Positions 17,859 to 26,842 of a stretch of 64,000 bases of DNA are shown piece after piece. Every line of letters begins with the position of its first letter. Position 1 is the stretch's first letter. Below the pieces are notes generated by a model. The model ran no database searches, had not been told where the DNA came from, and saw nothing but the letters and a program-made list of their open reading frames with translations. This stretch comes from Lelliottia wanjuensis (GTDB lineage: Bacteria > Pseudomonadota > Gammaproteobacteria > Enterobacterales > Enterobacteriaceae): assembly GCF_030238365.1 (NCBI RefSeq), contig NZ_JASSOT010000064.1, positions 287,357-351,356 of the forward strand, in the 5' to 3' direction. The position numbers and the translations under genes were made by a program.

Positions 17859-20341
17859 TCCGGCGCACAGGTTAAAAGCAGGTTATCCAGTACCTGCGGA
17901 AGAACAGGTGGCAGGTTCACCACGCAGCGGGCTTTGCCATCCCATTTCACGGTCATTTTTCCATTGGCCTGGATGCCGCTCAGCCAAACGCTCCCTTCGT
18001 CGTTCACGACGCCGGTTTCCTGATTTTTGTCATTCACGACGGAGGCGCCAAACGGCGGGTAGCTCCCGTCGGCTTTACGGATAAAGGCCATCGCTTTGCC
18101 CCCGGCAATCACATCAAACTGGCGGTAGCCGATGGCCCCTTCGGTGAGCGTGGCCTGAGAAACGGAGCGGGTGACGTCGGCGTTCTCGTCCAGTTTGTCG
18201 ACGTCGATGCGGATCGGATTGCGGTAGTAGCTGTTCACATCCGCAATCACCGCCTTGCCGAAGCGGTTGGTTTTGACCGATGCGCCAAAGCCTTTCACCG
18301 GCACGCCGCTGACGCCTGCGGTATCCACCAGCACCCGGCTTCCGCCGCGCGCGTTGGAGCGATGCGCCGCCCCGCCCTCTGTGGTCATGGTCAGACCGCC
18401 GTTGAGGGTCATCCCCAGGGCGCTGTAGCTGCCGGCCTGGTAGCTGGCGTTGGCCTGCACCTGGGTGCTGTCGCCCTGCCAGGTGTAGTAGCCGTAGCCC
18501 GTCGGCCCGCTGCGCGACAGCCCGCTGCTCACCTGGAAGCTATTGTGCTCATCCAGACGACCGTAATAGCTGACGCGATGGGTGTTATCCGTGCGGTTGA
18601 CGGTGGCGCCGTAGCTCAGGGAAGTGCCGTTGCCAATCGGGAGGGAAATCGACACATACGCCCCGTCGTCCTTCAGGGAGTAGTACTCGCTGCGGTACAC
18701 CGACAGGGAGACGCTCATGTTTTTGAACGGCCCGACGTCGAGGTAACGCGACATCGAAAGCGTCAGGCGATCGTTGTCGGCGCTGTTCCAGTAGGTCTGG
18801 TGGCTGTAGTTCAGATAGGTGCTCAGCCCCAGCTCACGAAAGCGCTTGTTGAAGGAGAGCGTGTATTTCTCTTTCGGGCTGTGGGACGCCCCGCTGCCGT
18901 AGCGCGCGTCGAGATATTCCGACATGCTCATAAAGTCGCGCTCGGAGAAGCGATACCCCGCGAAGGTCACCTGGCTGTCGTATTCGTCGAAGGTTTTGGA
19001 GTAGCTGACCCGATAAGAGGTGCCGGAGAGCGTGCCGTCAGACGGGAGCGAGGCGCGCGACTGGGTGATATCCGCCGCCACGGCGCCCAGCAGGTAGAGG
19101 TCACGACCGATCCCCATCGACAGGGCGTTGTAGTCCCCGCCGATGACCGTACCGCCGTACAGCGTCCAGCCGTTGGCGATCCCCCAGGAAGCTTCCCCGG
19201 AGGTAAACAGCGGCCCGGTCATGCTGTGCTCCCACTCGGAGGGCTTACCCGCCGCAAGTTTGTAGCGCACCGCACCGGGACGCGTCAGATAAGGCACCGA
19301 CGCCGTCGTCACCTGGAAGGTCTGCACGCTGCCATCCAGCTCATCCACGCGCACGTCCAGGGTGCCGGAGACCGCGTCATTCAGCTCCTGAATGCGAAAC
19401 GGCCCCGCCGCCACCTGGGTTTCGTACAGCACGCGCCCCTGCTGGCTGATGGTCACTTTCCCGCCGGAGCGGGCGATGCCCGTCACTTCCGGGGCATAGC
19501 CGCGCAGGCTCGGTGGGAGCATGCTGAGATCCGAGTTCAGACTGACGCCGCTAAAGCGGAAAGTGTCGAATATGTCCGAGCTCAGATAGTCCTCGCCCAC
19601 GGTCAGCTTGGCTTTTAGCGACGGGATGGCGCGATAGAGGTAGTAGCGGCTAAAGCTGAAATCTTTGTCGGTATTGCCGTTGCGCTTGTCCCAGTTGGTC
19701 TGCCAGTCGGCGCGGGCGCGCCACGGCCCGAGGTTGGCCCCGAACACGCCGGTTCCGCTCAGGCTCTGGCTGTCGGACGAATTGACCGAGTGCTGGGTCT
19801 GCACGTTGAGGTTGTAGTCGGCAATCCCCCCTGGTATTCCCTCATCCCAGCGCGACGGCGGGTCCCAGTTCGGGGCGGTGAATTCGAGGTAAGCCTGCGG
19901 GATCGCCAGATAGAGGGTATCTTTCGCCAGATCGACGCGCATCTCCAGCCCCTCGAGGCTGGCTTTATCCAGACACTGGCCGTCACGCAGCCAGCTTAAC
20001 TCTCGCATGGCGCTGGCTTTCAGCGTCAGGCGTGAAACCAGCTCAGGTGAGAGGCAGATCAGGCTCTCCTGGCCATTTTCGCCGACCGGATAAACCACGA
20101 TTTGTTCTTCTTTCAGGCTCTCCTTGTTTACCATAATGGTGAAGGTGTAGTCGCCTGGCATGACATAGCCGCGATGGGAGAAATGGCTGAGATCGATGTT
20201 GTCTTTATCCTGAGTATCCAGCACATCGGTATTGAACTGGATCTCGTCATCGGCCCAGGACGCTGAAACCGGCAGCAGCATTCCCAGAATGAGCAAACTG
20301 AGGGTCGAGCGTCTGAATCGTGGCGGAGTCTGTTTATTCAT
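17855..20341 (-). CDS. fimbrial outer-membrane usher (PapC/FimD family)
   Basis: Outer-membrane secretion pore of 828 residues. After a signal peptide (LSLLILGMLLPVSASWA) come the N-terminal chaperone-binding domain (IQFNTDVLDTQDKDNIDLSHF), the 24-strand barrel with the plug domain, and the C-terminal domains (DGSYPPFGASVVN; WDGKARCVVNLPP; a cysteine pair near the end). Length is usual for the family. It begins 2 bp after the preceding minor pilin gene, RBS inside the pilin end, and overlaps the chaperone start. Confidence 0.96.
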   Translation of the reverse strand: MNKQTPPRFRRSTLSLLILGMLLPVSASWADDEIQFNTDVLDTQDKDNIDLSHFSHRGYVMPGDYTFTIMVNKESLKEEQIVVYPVGENGQESLICLSPELVSRLTLKASAMRELSWLRDGQCLDKASLEGLEMRVDLAKDTLYLAIPQAYLEFTAPNWDPPSRWDEGIPGGIADYNLNVQTQHSVNSSDSQSLSGTGVFGANLGPWRARADWQTNWDKRNGNTDKDFSFSRYYLYRAIPSLKAKLTVGEDYLSSDIFDTFRFSGVSLNSDLSMLPPSLRGYAPEVTGIARSGGKVTISQQGRVLYETQVAAGPFRIQELNDAVSGTLDVRVDELDGSVQTFQVTTASVPYLTRPGAVRYKLAAGKPSEWEHSMTGPLFTSGEASWGIANGWTLYGGTVIGGDYNALSMGIGRDLYLLGAVAADITQSRASLPSDGTLSGTSYRVSYSKTFDEYDSQVTFAGYRFSERDFMSMSEYLDARYGSGASHSPKEKYTLSFNKRFRELGLSTYLNYSHQTYWNSADNDRLTLSMSRYLDVGPFKNMSVSLSVYRSEYYSLKDDGAYVSISLPIGNGTSLSYGATVNRTDNTHRVSYYGRLDEHNSFQVSSGLSRSGPTGYGYYTWQGDSTQVQANASYQAGSYSALGMTLNGGLTMTTEGGAAHRSNARGGSRVLVDTAGVSGVPVKGFGASVKTNRFGKAVIADVNSYYRNPIRIDVDKLDENADVTRSVSQATLTEGAIGYRQFDVIAGGKAMAFIRKADGSYPPFGASVVNDKNQETGVVNDEGSVWLSGIQANGKMTVKWDGKARCVVNLPPVLPQVLDNLLLTCAPE

Positions 20342-20342
20342 C

Positions 20343-20897
20343 TCAGTAATAATCCATTCTGAAGCGAATCAGCGACTGATATGTCCCTGATTTCAGCGGC
20401 TGGCCGTCGCTTACCATCTGCAGCGCATAGTGAAGATCGATATTTCCCCGGGTGACCTCTTTCGCCGGAAGCGCCACGCCGGGCACCGCGAGATTGCCGT
20501 CGGTATCGCGAATGGTGAGTTCAATGCCCTCGGCTTCACCGCGAATGGCAAAACGTTCCGTTCCGGTCATGGGATCAAAGGTGATTTGGTAATACTCAGA
20601 GTCGAACTGGCTGTTCCCTGGTGAGGGCAGCATCAGGCAATTGATTAAACGAACGGTAAAATGACGCGTTGGGCCATAGCCTTTGGTGGCTATTTCGGCG
20701 ACGGGGGTTTCTCCCATATCAATCGTCTGGTCGCGGCTATCAAGATCAATGGCGCAGGGGGTATAAAGCACCTCCCCTTTAATGAATATCGCGCCGTCCC
20801 CCTGGTTTGCCGCCAGTAATGGCAGGCAATAACCAGACAGGAGAAAAAGGAAGATTTTCACGATCGGCGGTGTCGATGTAGATAATAAAAAATGCAT
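20343..20897 (-). CDS. minor fimbrial subunit (MrpB-like position, possible anchor/terminator)
   Basis: Pilin-like protein of 184 residues with signal peptide (IFLFLLSGYCLPLLA) and the cysteine pair in TPCAIDL and INCLMLP. The C-terminal strand is YQSLIRFRMDYY. In MR/P-type operons a minor pilin follows the major pilin and precedes the usher, sometimes anchoring or ending the rod. That exact role here is inference. Confidence 0.78.
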   Translation of the reverse strand: MHFLLSTSTPPIVKIFLFLLSGYCLPLLAANQGDGAIFIKGEVLYTPCAIDLDSRDQTIDMGETPVAEIATKGYGPTRHFTVRLINCLMLPSPGNSQFDSEYYQITFDPMTGTERFAIRGEAEGIELTIRDTDGNLAVPGVALPAKEVTRGNIDLHYALQMVSDGQPLKSGTYQSLIRFRMDYY

Positions 20898-20985
20898 CGC
20901 AATCCCTTTTCTCTTATTCGGTCAGAGTGGAATATCAGACGGCCAGAAAGGCCGCCTGAATAACATCGTGGAATAAGGGGAAACC

Positions 20986-21501
20986 TTATTCGTATGCCAG
21001 AGTCCAGTTCGTCACACCGGTGAAATCACCTTCGGTTGGCGCTTCGCCACCGATGATGTAGGCGGAGTACGCCAGGGTGTTGTCGCCGTTCTGAATGGTC
21101 TGGCCTACGGTCGCTTCACCCAGGGTGATCGCGTTGCTGTCGCCGTCGGTCATCACGATGCCCACGTCGGTTGCAGAGCCAGTCACGCCCAGTACCGCGC
21201 CGTCAACGCTGGAATCCGCGCCGGTAAAGGTGGTGGAGACGGTGTTAGCCGTATCCACAGAGCAGTTTTCCAGGTGGATGTAGAAAGGAACCGGCGTAGA
21301 GGTGCCGCCGTTTGCCACTGCGGAGCTGGAAACCTGGCCCAGATCGATGGTCTGATCGTCATCGCCCGCTGCCACGGAGCATGGCGCGTCAATCACGGAG
21401 CCGGTGAAGGTCACCACGCCGCTACCTTGATCGGCCTGAGCGCCAAATGCAGTTAAACCTGAAGCCAATACCAGAGCAGAAAAAACGTTATTCAGTTTCA
21501 T
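20986..21501 (-). CDS. major fimbrial subunit (pilin)
   Basis: Type 1-like pilin of 171 residues. The ATG at 21501 is chosen because it opens a standard signal peptide (MKLNNVFSALVLASGLTAFG, cleavage after AQA) and has AGGA 9 bases upstream; the frame is open for another 83 codons without supporting signals. Pilin features: VVTFTGSVIDAPCSV, DQTIDLGQVSS, ENCSVD, and the C-terminal WTLAYE. First gene of the fimbrial operon. It is small and Gly/Thr/Ser-rich like a rod-forming pilin. Confidence 0.9.
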   Translation of the reverse strand: MKLNNVFSALVLASGLTAFGAQADQGSGVVTFTGSVIDAPCSVAAGDDDQTIDLGQVSSSAVANGGTSTPVPFYIHLENCSVDTANTVSTTFTGADSSVDGAVLGVTGSATDVGIVMTDGDSNAITLGEATVGQTIQNGDNTLAYSAYIIGGEAPTEGDFTGVTNWTLAYE

Positions 21502-22163
21502 AAAAGTGGTCCTGTAATTTAAGGAAATGACACACAAATAAGATTTTTGATTAATGAATCTTGAGCAAAACTCTCCCGAGCCAGATAAATGCCCTGGCTT
21601 AATTTCCTCATCAATCAAAAAACCTCTAAACATATTCACCAGCAAGTTCAAACCTGATTGCGTATTTCGGCCTGCGCCTCGCTGATGCAATAAATAGTAA
21701 CCCGTAATGACTGAAAAAAAAGGCGAAATAGCCCTTCTAGTCAATAACAAACAACTCCAACAAATAAGAGATTAAATTAGAATAATAAATACAGCAGAAC
21801 CGAGAATTAGATTTTAATACTAACGAAACATGAAATAATAGGTTATTGAACCACAAGATAATGATTATGCCGCGGCAGGCAGAGGTAAAATCACTATTCG
21901 CAGCAGCAATGCGTTACATCTCCGTCACCTGTTTTCACACCATGTCAATAAACAGACAAATTGATTCATATATTAACGTGCCTCTGTTTCCGCCCACTGA
22001 AAAAGACAATACCCACGCCCTGCCCTGATATCGGCAGGGATATTGGCAAAGGTTTTTAATTTATTGCATTTTTGTTACACAGGTTACATAACCGCGCTCA
22101 GCTTATTGCCACGCCCGGCGCAACAGGCATCATGGATATCAACTTCGGTAAGAGAAATAAGCA
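21502..22163. promoter_or_regulatory. 662-bp AT-rich divergent region between fimbrial operon and uhpA-like gene
   Basis: No convincing gene. The left part must hold the fimbrial promoter and is strongly AT-rich between about 21700 and 21860. Near the uhpA-like gene there is a direct repeat of GTTACA at 22074-22079 and 22083-22088, at a distance fitting an activator site. I searched for long inverted repeats of a phase-variable switch, as in mrp or fim, and saw none. Confidence 0.4.
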
Positions 22164-22793
22164 ATGATCAAAGTGGTGCTGGTGGATGACCATGTGGTAG
22201 TGCGGTCTGGTTTTGCGCAGCTTTTAAATCTGGAAGACGACCTGGTGGTCGAAGGCCAGTACAGCTGCGCGGCCGACGCCTGGCCTGCATTAACGCACAG
22301 TGATATTGACGTCGCGGTGCTGGATGTCGCCATGCCCGATGAAAACGGGCTGAGCCTGCTCAAACGTCTGCGCCAGCAGCGCCCGGCGTTTCGCGCCATC
22401 ATTCTGAGCATCTATGACACCCCCGCCTTTGTGCAAAGCGCACTCGACGCCGGGGCCAGCGGATATCTCACCAAACGTTGCGGCCCGGAAGAGCTGGTGC
22501 AGGCGGTGCGCTCCGTCGGCATGGGCGGCCACTATCTCTGCGCCGACGCGGTGAAAGCCCTGCGCGGCGGCCAGCCGGTGTCGAAAGTGCTGGATGTCCT
22601 CACCCCGCGCGAGCGGGAAGTGTTCGACCTGCTGGTGAAAGGCGAAAGCGTCAAAGCCATCGCCTTTACTCTCGAGCTGAGCCATAAAACCGTTCACGTG
22701 CATCGCGCCAACGTGCTGGGGAAATTACAGTGCAGCAGCACTATTGAGCTGGTGCATTTCGCCCTCGACCATCAGCTGCTGACGGGCCACTGA
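22164..22793 (+). CDS. UhpA-like response regulator of the hexose-phosphate system
   Basis: NarL/FixJ-type regulator of 209 residues. The receiver domain has D8/D9 and the phospho-acceptor D54 (LDVAMPD); the C-terminal GerE/LuxR HTH contains LTPREREVFDLLVKGESVKAIAFTLELSHKTVHVHRANVLGKL. It resembles UhpA, the activator of sugar-phosphate uptake. Its stop codon overlaps the next start (TGATG). Target promoters are probably its own operon, because the transporter genes lie in line downstream. Confidence 0.87.
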   Translation: MIKVVLVDDHVVVRSGFAQLLNLEDDLVVEGQYSCAADAWPALTHSDIDVAVLDVAMPDENGLSLLKRLRQQRPAFRAIILSIYDTPAFVQSALDAGASGYLTKRCGPEELVQAVRSVGMGGHYLCADAVKALRGGQPVSKVLDVLTPREREVFDLLVKGESVKAIAFTLELSHKTVHVHRANVLGKLQCSSTIELVHFALDHQLLTGH

Positions 22794-24334
22794 TGCGGCG
22801 CTCCCTGCGGCACATTGTCCTCTCCCTGTTCATTATGCTGGCCTGGGGAACCGGCTGGCTGATGCTGTGGACGCTGAGTTTTTATCTCACCCACAACGGC
22901 CAGCAGGCGGTGCTGTTCCTGCCGCAGGGCGTCTATCTGGCGCTATTAATTCTTCTCTCGCGCCGCTTCTGGCCTGCGGTGGTGTTGCCGACGCTGGCCG
23001 CGATGTTGTGGCTGCACAGTGAGCAATTACTGACCAGCTATCTGATGCTGGCCGCCCCTGTGCTCGGGCTGTTCCCGGCTTACGCCGTGCAACGCTACTG
23101 GCGCCGTTTTCCCCTTTACTGGCAGCGGCTGTCGCTGCTGATTGCGGCGGTGAGCGTCAACGCCCTGCTGCAAACTCTGCTCCTCGCGCCGTTTCTGCAA
23201 AGCCCCGCCACGCTGCTCGGGCTGGCGTCGTTTACCGGCGGCGTTCTGCTGACGCCCTTTGTCTATCTGGTGTTTGAATTTTTACGCCAGCAGCACCGGT
23301 ATCATCTCCTCAGGCTGGACACCACCAACCCGCCCCTGCGCACCTCGCTGATCATCTGGTGCAGCCTGTTTTTCATCATCGGTATTGGCACGCAGATGGT
23401 GCTCTCCCCCGCTCTGGAGCGGCTGCTGCTGATTGTGGTCTTCCTGCCGAACGTGGTGATGGCGTGGAAATTTGGCTGGCAGGGCGGCGTGCTCTCCGGG
23501 CTGCTCGGCAGCATGATGATCACCATTGCCCGTCAGGTGGGCGTCGGGTTTACGGATCTGCTGGAGCTGGAGATTTTTCTCGCCACCCAGTCGCTGCTCG
23601 GGATTGGGCTGGGGATCGCCATCAGCCGCCAGCAGCAGCTGGCGCTGAATCTCGACCACTATCGCCGCAGGCTGGAAGCGGAGCTGCAGGCCCGGCGTGA
23701 GCTCACCGAAAAGCTGATCCACACCGAAGAGGACACCCGCAAGCACCTGGCCCGCGAGCTGCACGACGAAATCGGCCAGAACATCACGGCGATTCAGATC
23801 CAGTCCCAGCTGGTGAAACGCGCGGGAGATACCCCGCTGGCGGTCGAAGCCGCCGGGCAGATCAACGAGCTGGCGCGGCGTATTCACCACTCCACCCGCC
23901 AGCTGTTGCGCCAGCTGCGTCCACCGGTGCTCGACGAGCTGTCGCTGAAAGAGGCGTTGCACCATCTGGTGAACGAATTCGCCTTCCCTGAGCGCGGCAT
24001 TACCTGCCGTTTTGACTGGCAGCTGGACGCCCCGCCGCAAAACGAAACCCTGGTCTTTACCCTCTATCGCCTGCTGCAGGAGCTGCTGAATAACGTCAGC
24101 AAACACGCGGACGCCAGCGAAGTGAGGATCGTACTGCGCCAGCAAAATCATCGTCTGATCCTCGACGTGTCGGACAACGGCAGCGGCATTCAGCCGGATA
24201 ACACGCCCGGCTTTGGCATTCAGGGGATGCGCGAGCGCGTTCACGCTCTCGGCGGGGAATTCACGCTGGAATCCCAGGGCGGCACCCGCGTAATTGTTAA
24301 CCTGCCCACAATTTTGCAACAAACACCGCGCTAA
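22793..24334 (+). CDS. UhpB-like membrane histidine kinase (MASE1)
   Basis: Sensor kinase of 513 residues. The first 280 residues hold about eight hydrophobic segments in a MASE1-like domain. The HisKA_3 dimerisation helix carries His324 in ARELHDEIGQN, and the ATPase domain has NNVSKHADAS (N box) and DVSDNGSGI (G1 box). In E. coli UhpB works with the receptor UhpC to phosphorylate UhpA when glucose-6-phosphate is outside the cell. One-base overlap with the regulator gene. Confidence 0.88.
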   Translation: MRRSLRHIVLSLFIMLAWGTGWLMLWTLSFYLTHNGQQAVLFLPQGVYLALLILLSRRFWPAVVLPTLAAMLWLHSEQLLTSYLMLAAPVLGLFPAYAVQRYWRRFPLYWQRLSLLIAAVSVNALLQTLLLAPFLQSPATLLGLASFTGGVLLTPFVYLVFEFLRQQHRYHLLRLDTTNPPLRTSLIIWCSLFFIIGIGTQMVLSPALERLLLIVVFLPNVVMAWKFGWQGGVLSGLLGSMMITIARQVGVGFTDLLELEIFLATQSLLGIGLGIAISRQQQLALNLDHYRRRLEAELQARRELTEKLIHTEEDTRKHLARELHDEIGQNITAIQIQSQLVKRAGDTPLAVEAAGQINELARRIHHSTRQLLRQLRPPVLDELSLKEALHHLVNEFAFPERGITCRFDWQLDAPPQNETLVFTLYRLLQELLNNVSKHADASEVRIVLRQQNHRLILDVSDNGSGIQPDNTPGFGIQGMRERVHALGGEFTLESQGGTRVIVNLPTILQQTPR

Positions 24335-24419
24335 CCAGGAAAAAGTCTTAGCCACTCCAGACTTTCTCTCATCCCTTTTGCCTTGCACTTCCCTACAGTC
24401 AGCTCAAACGGAGAACGCC

Positions 24420-25721
24420 ATGCACGCACTGTCTGCTGAAGAGATTTCTCAACGCTATCGGGCCCTGCGCCCACGCCTGTTGCTGTGCATGGCCGTCGGC
24501 TACGCGGCGTTTTACCTGACGCGCAAAAGCGTCAACTACATCCTGCCCGCGCTGCAAATGGATTTGGGGCTGAGCAAAAGCGACATCGGGCTTATCGGCT
24601 CGCTGTTTTATCTGAGCTACGGACTGTCGAAATTTGCCGCCGGACTGTGGCACGACCGCCACGGACAGCGGGCGTTTATGGGGATCGGCCTGCTGGCCAC
24701 CGGCGTGCTGAACGTGCTGTTTACCTTCAGCGATTCGTTTGGCCTGCTGCTGTTCATCTGGACGCTGAACGGATTCTTTCAGGGATGGGGCTGGCCGCCC
24801 TGCGCGCGCCTGCTCACCCACTGGTATTCGCGCAACGAGCGCGGCTTCTGGTGGGGATGCTGGAATACCTCCATCAATATCGGTGGGGCGATTATTCCGC
24901 TGATTTGTGCCCTTGCCGCCCATCTCTGGGGCTGGCAGGCCGCGATGCTGACACCGGGGATTATCAGCATTGTGCTCGGCATTTGGCTGACCACACAGCT
25001 GCGGGGGACACCGCAGGAAGAGGGTCTGCCAACGGTCGGGGAGTGGCGCAACGATCCGCTGGAGTTGCGCCAGGAGCAGCAAAGTCCGCCGATGGGTTTG
25101 TGGCAGATGTTACGCACCACCATGCTGCAAAATCCGATGATCTGGCTGCTCGGCGCGTCCTATGTGCTGGTGTATCTGATCCGCATTGCGCTCAACGACT
25201 GGGGCAACATCTGGCTGTCGGAAAGCCACGGCGTCAATCTGCTCAGCGCCAACGCGACGGTGATGCTGTTTGAGGTCGGCGGTTTGCTCGGCGCGCTGTT
25301 CGCCGGATGGGGGTCGGATCTGCTGTTCAGCGGGCAACGTGCGCCGATGATTTTGCTCTTCACGCTGGGCCTGATGGTCTCCGTCGCCGCCCTCTGGCTG
25401 GCGCCGGTTCACCACTACGCCCTGCTGGCGATGTGCTTTTTTGCGGTCGGATTTTTTGTCTTCGGCCCGCAAATGCTGATTGGTCTTGCCGCCGTCGAAT
25501 GCGGGCATAAACAGGCGGCAGGCTCGATCACCGGTTTTCTCGGCGTCTTTGCCTATCTGGGAGCGTCGCTGGCCGGATGGCCTCTGTCGCTGGTGATTGA
25601 ACGTTACGGCTGGTCGGGGATGTTCAGTTTGCTCTCCATCGCCGCCGTATTGATGGGTTTATTACTGATGCCGCTGCTGATGTCGGGCATCACCGCTTCT
25701 CGCAGTCACATAACGTCTTAA
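24420..25721 (+). CDS. UhpC-like MFS sugar-phosphate sensor/receptor
   Basis: Organophosphate:Pi antiporter family protein of 433 residues with 12 predicted membrane segments. The family motif is seen in YAAFYLTRKSVNYILPALQMDLGLSKSDIGLIGSLFYLSYGLSKF. The ATG at 24420 has GGAGA at 5 bases; the open frame extends upstream into uhpB but without ribosome site. Position after a UhpB-like kinase argues for the UhpC sensory role rather than plain transport. It lies 85 bp after the kinase gene and 12 bp before the binding-protein gene. Confidence 0.85.
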   Translation: MHALSAEEISQRYRALRPRLLLCMAVGYAAFYLTRKSVNYILPALQMDLGLSKSDIGLIGSLFYLSYGLSKFAAGLWHDRHGQRAFMGIGLLATGVLNVLFTFSDSFGLLLFIWTLNGFFQGWGWPPCARLLTHWYSRNERGFWWGCWNTSINIGGAIIPLICALAAHLWGWQAAMLTPGIISIVLGIWLTTQLRGTPQEEGLPTVGEWRNDPLELRQEQQSPPMGLWQMLRTTMLQNPMIWLLGASYVLVYLIRIALNDWGNIWLSESHGVNLLSANATVMLFEVGGLLGALFAGWGSDLLFSGQRAPMILLFTLGLMVSVAALWLAPVHHYALLAMCFFAVGFFVFGPQMLIGLAAVECGHKQAAGSITGFLGVFAYLGASLAGWPLSLVIERYGWSGMFSLLSIAAVLMGLLLMPLLMSGITASRSHITS

Positions 25722-25733
25722 AAGGGCTGAATA

Positions 25734-26765
25734 ATGAAAACAACGCTTCTCTCTACCCTCATTGCTTCCGGGATCGCGCTCGCCACCTTAACCGGTGCCG
25801 CGCAGGCCAAAGGCCGTCTGGTGGTTTACTGCAGCGCCACCAACGAAATGTGCGAGGCCGAAACCAAAGCCTTCGGCGATAAGTACGACGTCAAAACCTC
25901 ATTCATCCGCAACGGCTCCGGCAGTACGCTGGCGAAAGTCGATGCTGAGAAGAAAAACCCGCAGGCGGACGTCTGGTACGGCGGCACGCTGGACCCGCAG
26001 TCTCAGGCCGGTGAAATGGGGCTGTTGCAGCCGTACAAATCGAAAAATCTTGAGCAGATCATGGAGAAATTCCGCGATCCGGCCAAGGTGAAAGGCAACC
26101 TCTCCTCCGCCGTTTACGTCGGTATTCTGGGCTTTGGCGTCAACACCCAGCGCCTGAAAGAGAAAAACCTGCCGGTACCGAAGTGCTGGAAAGATCTGAC
26201 CAAACCGGAATACAAGGGCGAGATCCAGATCGCCGATCCGCAAAGCTCCGGCACCGCTTATACAGCGCTTGCAACCTTCGTGCAGCTGTGGGGAGAAGAT
26301 CAGGCGTTCGACTACCTGAAACAGCTTAACGGCAACGTCTCTCAGTACACCAAATCCGGCATCGCCCCGGCGCGTAACGCCGCACGCGGTGAAACGGCTA
26401 TCGGCATTGGCTTCCTGCACGACTACTCGCTGGAAAAAGAACAGGGCGCCCCGCTGGAGCTGATCTCGCCGTGCGAAGGTACCGGGTATGAGATCGGCGG
26501 CGTCAGCATCCTGAAAGGCGCGCGCAACGAAGAGAACGCGAAGCTGTTCGTCGACTGGGTGCTGTCGAAAGAGGCTCAGGAGCTGGCGTGGAAGAAAGGC
26601 AAGTCTTACCAGATCCTGACCAATACCACCGCCGAGACCTCGCCGAACTCCCTCAAGCTCGACGACCTGAAGCTGATCAGCTACGACATGGACAAGTACG
26701 GCTCAACGGATGTGCGCAAGGCTCTGATCAACAAATGGGTCAGCGACGTGAAGATGGGTAAATAA
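25734..26765 (+). CDS. afuA: AfuA-like periplasmic hexose-phosphate-binding protein
   Basis: ABC-importer binding protein of 343 residues with signal peptide (MKTTLLSTLIASGIALA..., cleavage after AQA). The fold resembles ferric-binding FbpA proteins (GRLVVYCSATNEM; VWYGGTLDP; GVSILKGARN), and such proteins are often labelled as iron transporters. AfuA from Actinobacillus and enteropathogens was shown to bind sugar phosphates such as glucose-6-phosphate instead. The adjacent UhpABC-like genes support the sugar-phosphate reading. No FbpA-type paired Tyr ligand was identified. A REP element follows, which may stabilise this message over the permease message. Confidence 0.85.
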   Translation: MKTTLLSTLIASGIALATLTGAAQAKGRLVVYCSATNEMCEAETKAFGDKYDVKTSFIRNGSGSTLAKVDAEKKNPQADVWYGGTLDPQSQAGEMGLLQPYKSKNLEQIMEKFRDPAKVKGNLSSAVYVGILGFGVNTQRLKEKNLPVPKCWKDLTKPEYKGEIQIADPQSSGTAYTALATFVQLWGEDQAFDYLKQLNGNVSQYTKSGIAPARNAARGETAIGIGFLHDYSLEKEQGAPLELISPCEGTGYEIGGVSILKGARNEENAKLFVDWVLSKEAQELAWKKGKSYQILTNTTAETSPNSLKLDDLKLISYDMDKYGSTDVRKALINKWVSDVKMGK

Positions 26766-26784
26766 GCCTGCGATAAGTGGTCAA

Positions 26785-26819
26785 TGCCGGGTGGCGGCTG
26801 CGCCTTACCCGGCCTACAT
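26785..26819. repeat. intra-operon REP palindrome between afuA and afuB
   Basis: GCCGGGTGGCGG and CGCCTTACCCGGC pair around a short loop. Between the binding-protein gene and the permease gene, such elements commonly raise the binding-protein to permease ratio by blocking 3' exonucleases. Confidence 0.8.
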
Positions 26820-26842
26820 TTTCCTCAACACCCGGAAAACTT

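Noticed and set aside
18362..19618. 418-codon open frame on the plus strand opposite the usher gene
   Set aside because: The usher on the other strand has full-length family similarity. The antisense frame is low-complexity His/Arg/Val-rich and only reflects high GC.
21846..22028. 60-codon open frame in the fimbrial/uhp gap
   Set aside because: No ribosome site and no protein-like pattern; treated as chance.
21502..22163. Phase-variable invertible promoter (as in mrp or fim)
   Set aside because: No long inverted repeats were seen and no tyrosine recombinase gene is adjacent.
23282..24388. 368-codon open frame antisense to the UhpB-like kinase
   Set aside because: The kinase shows all catalytic boxes. 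The antisense product has no domain and lacks a ribosome site.
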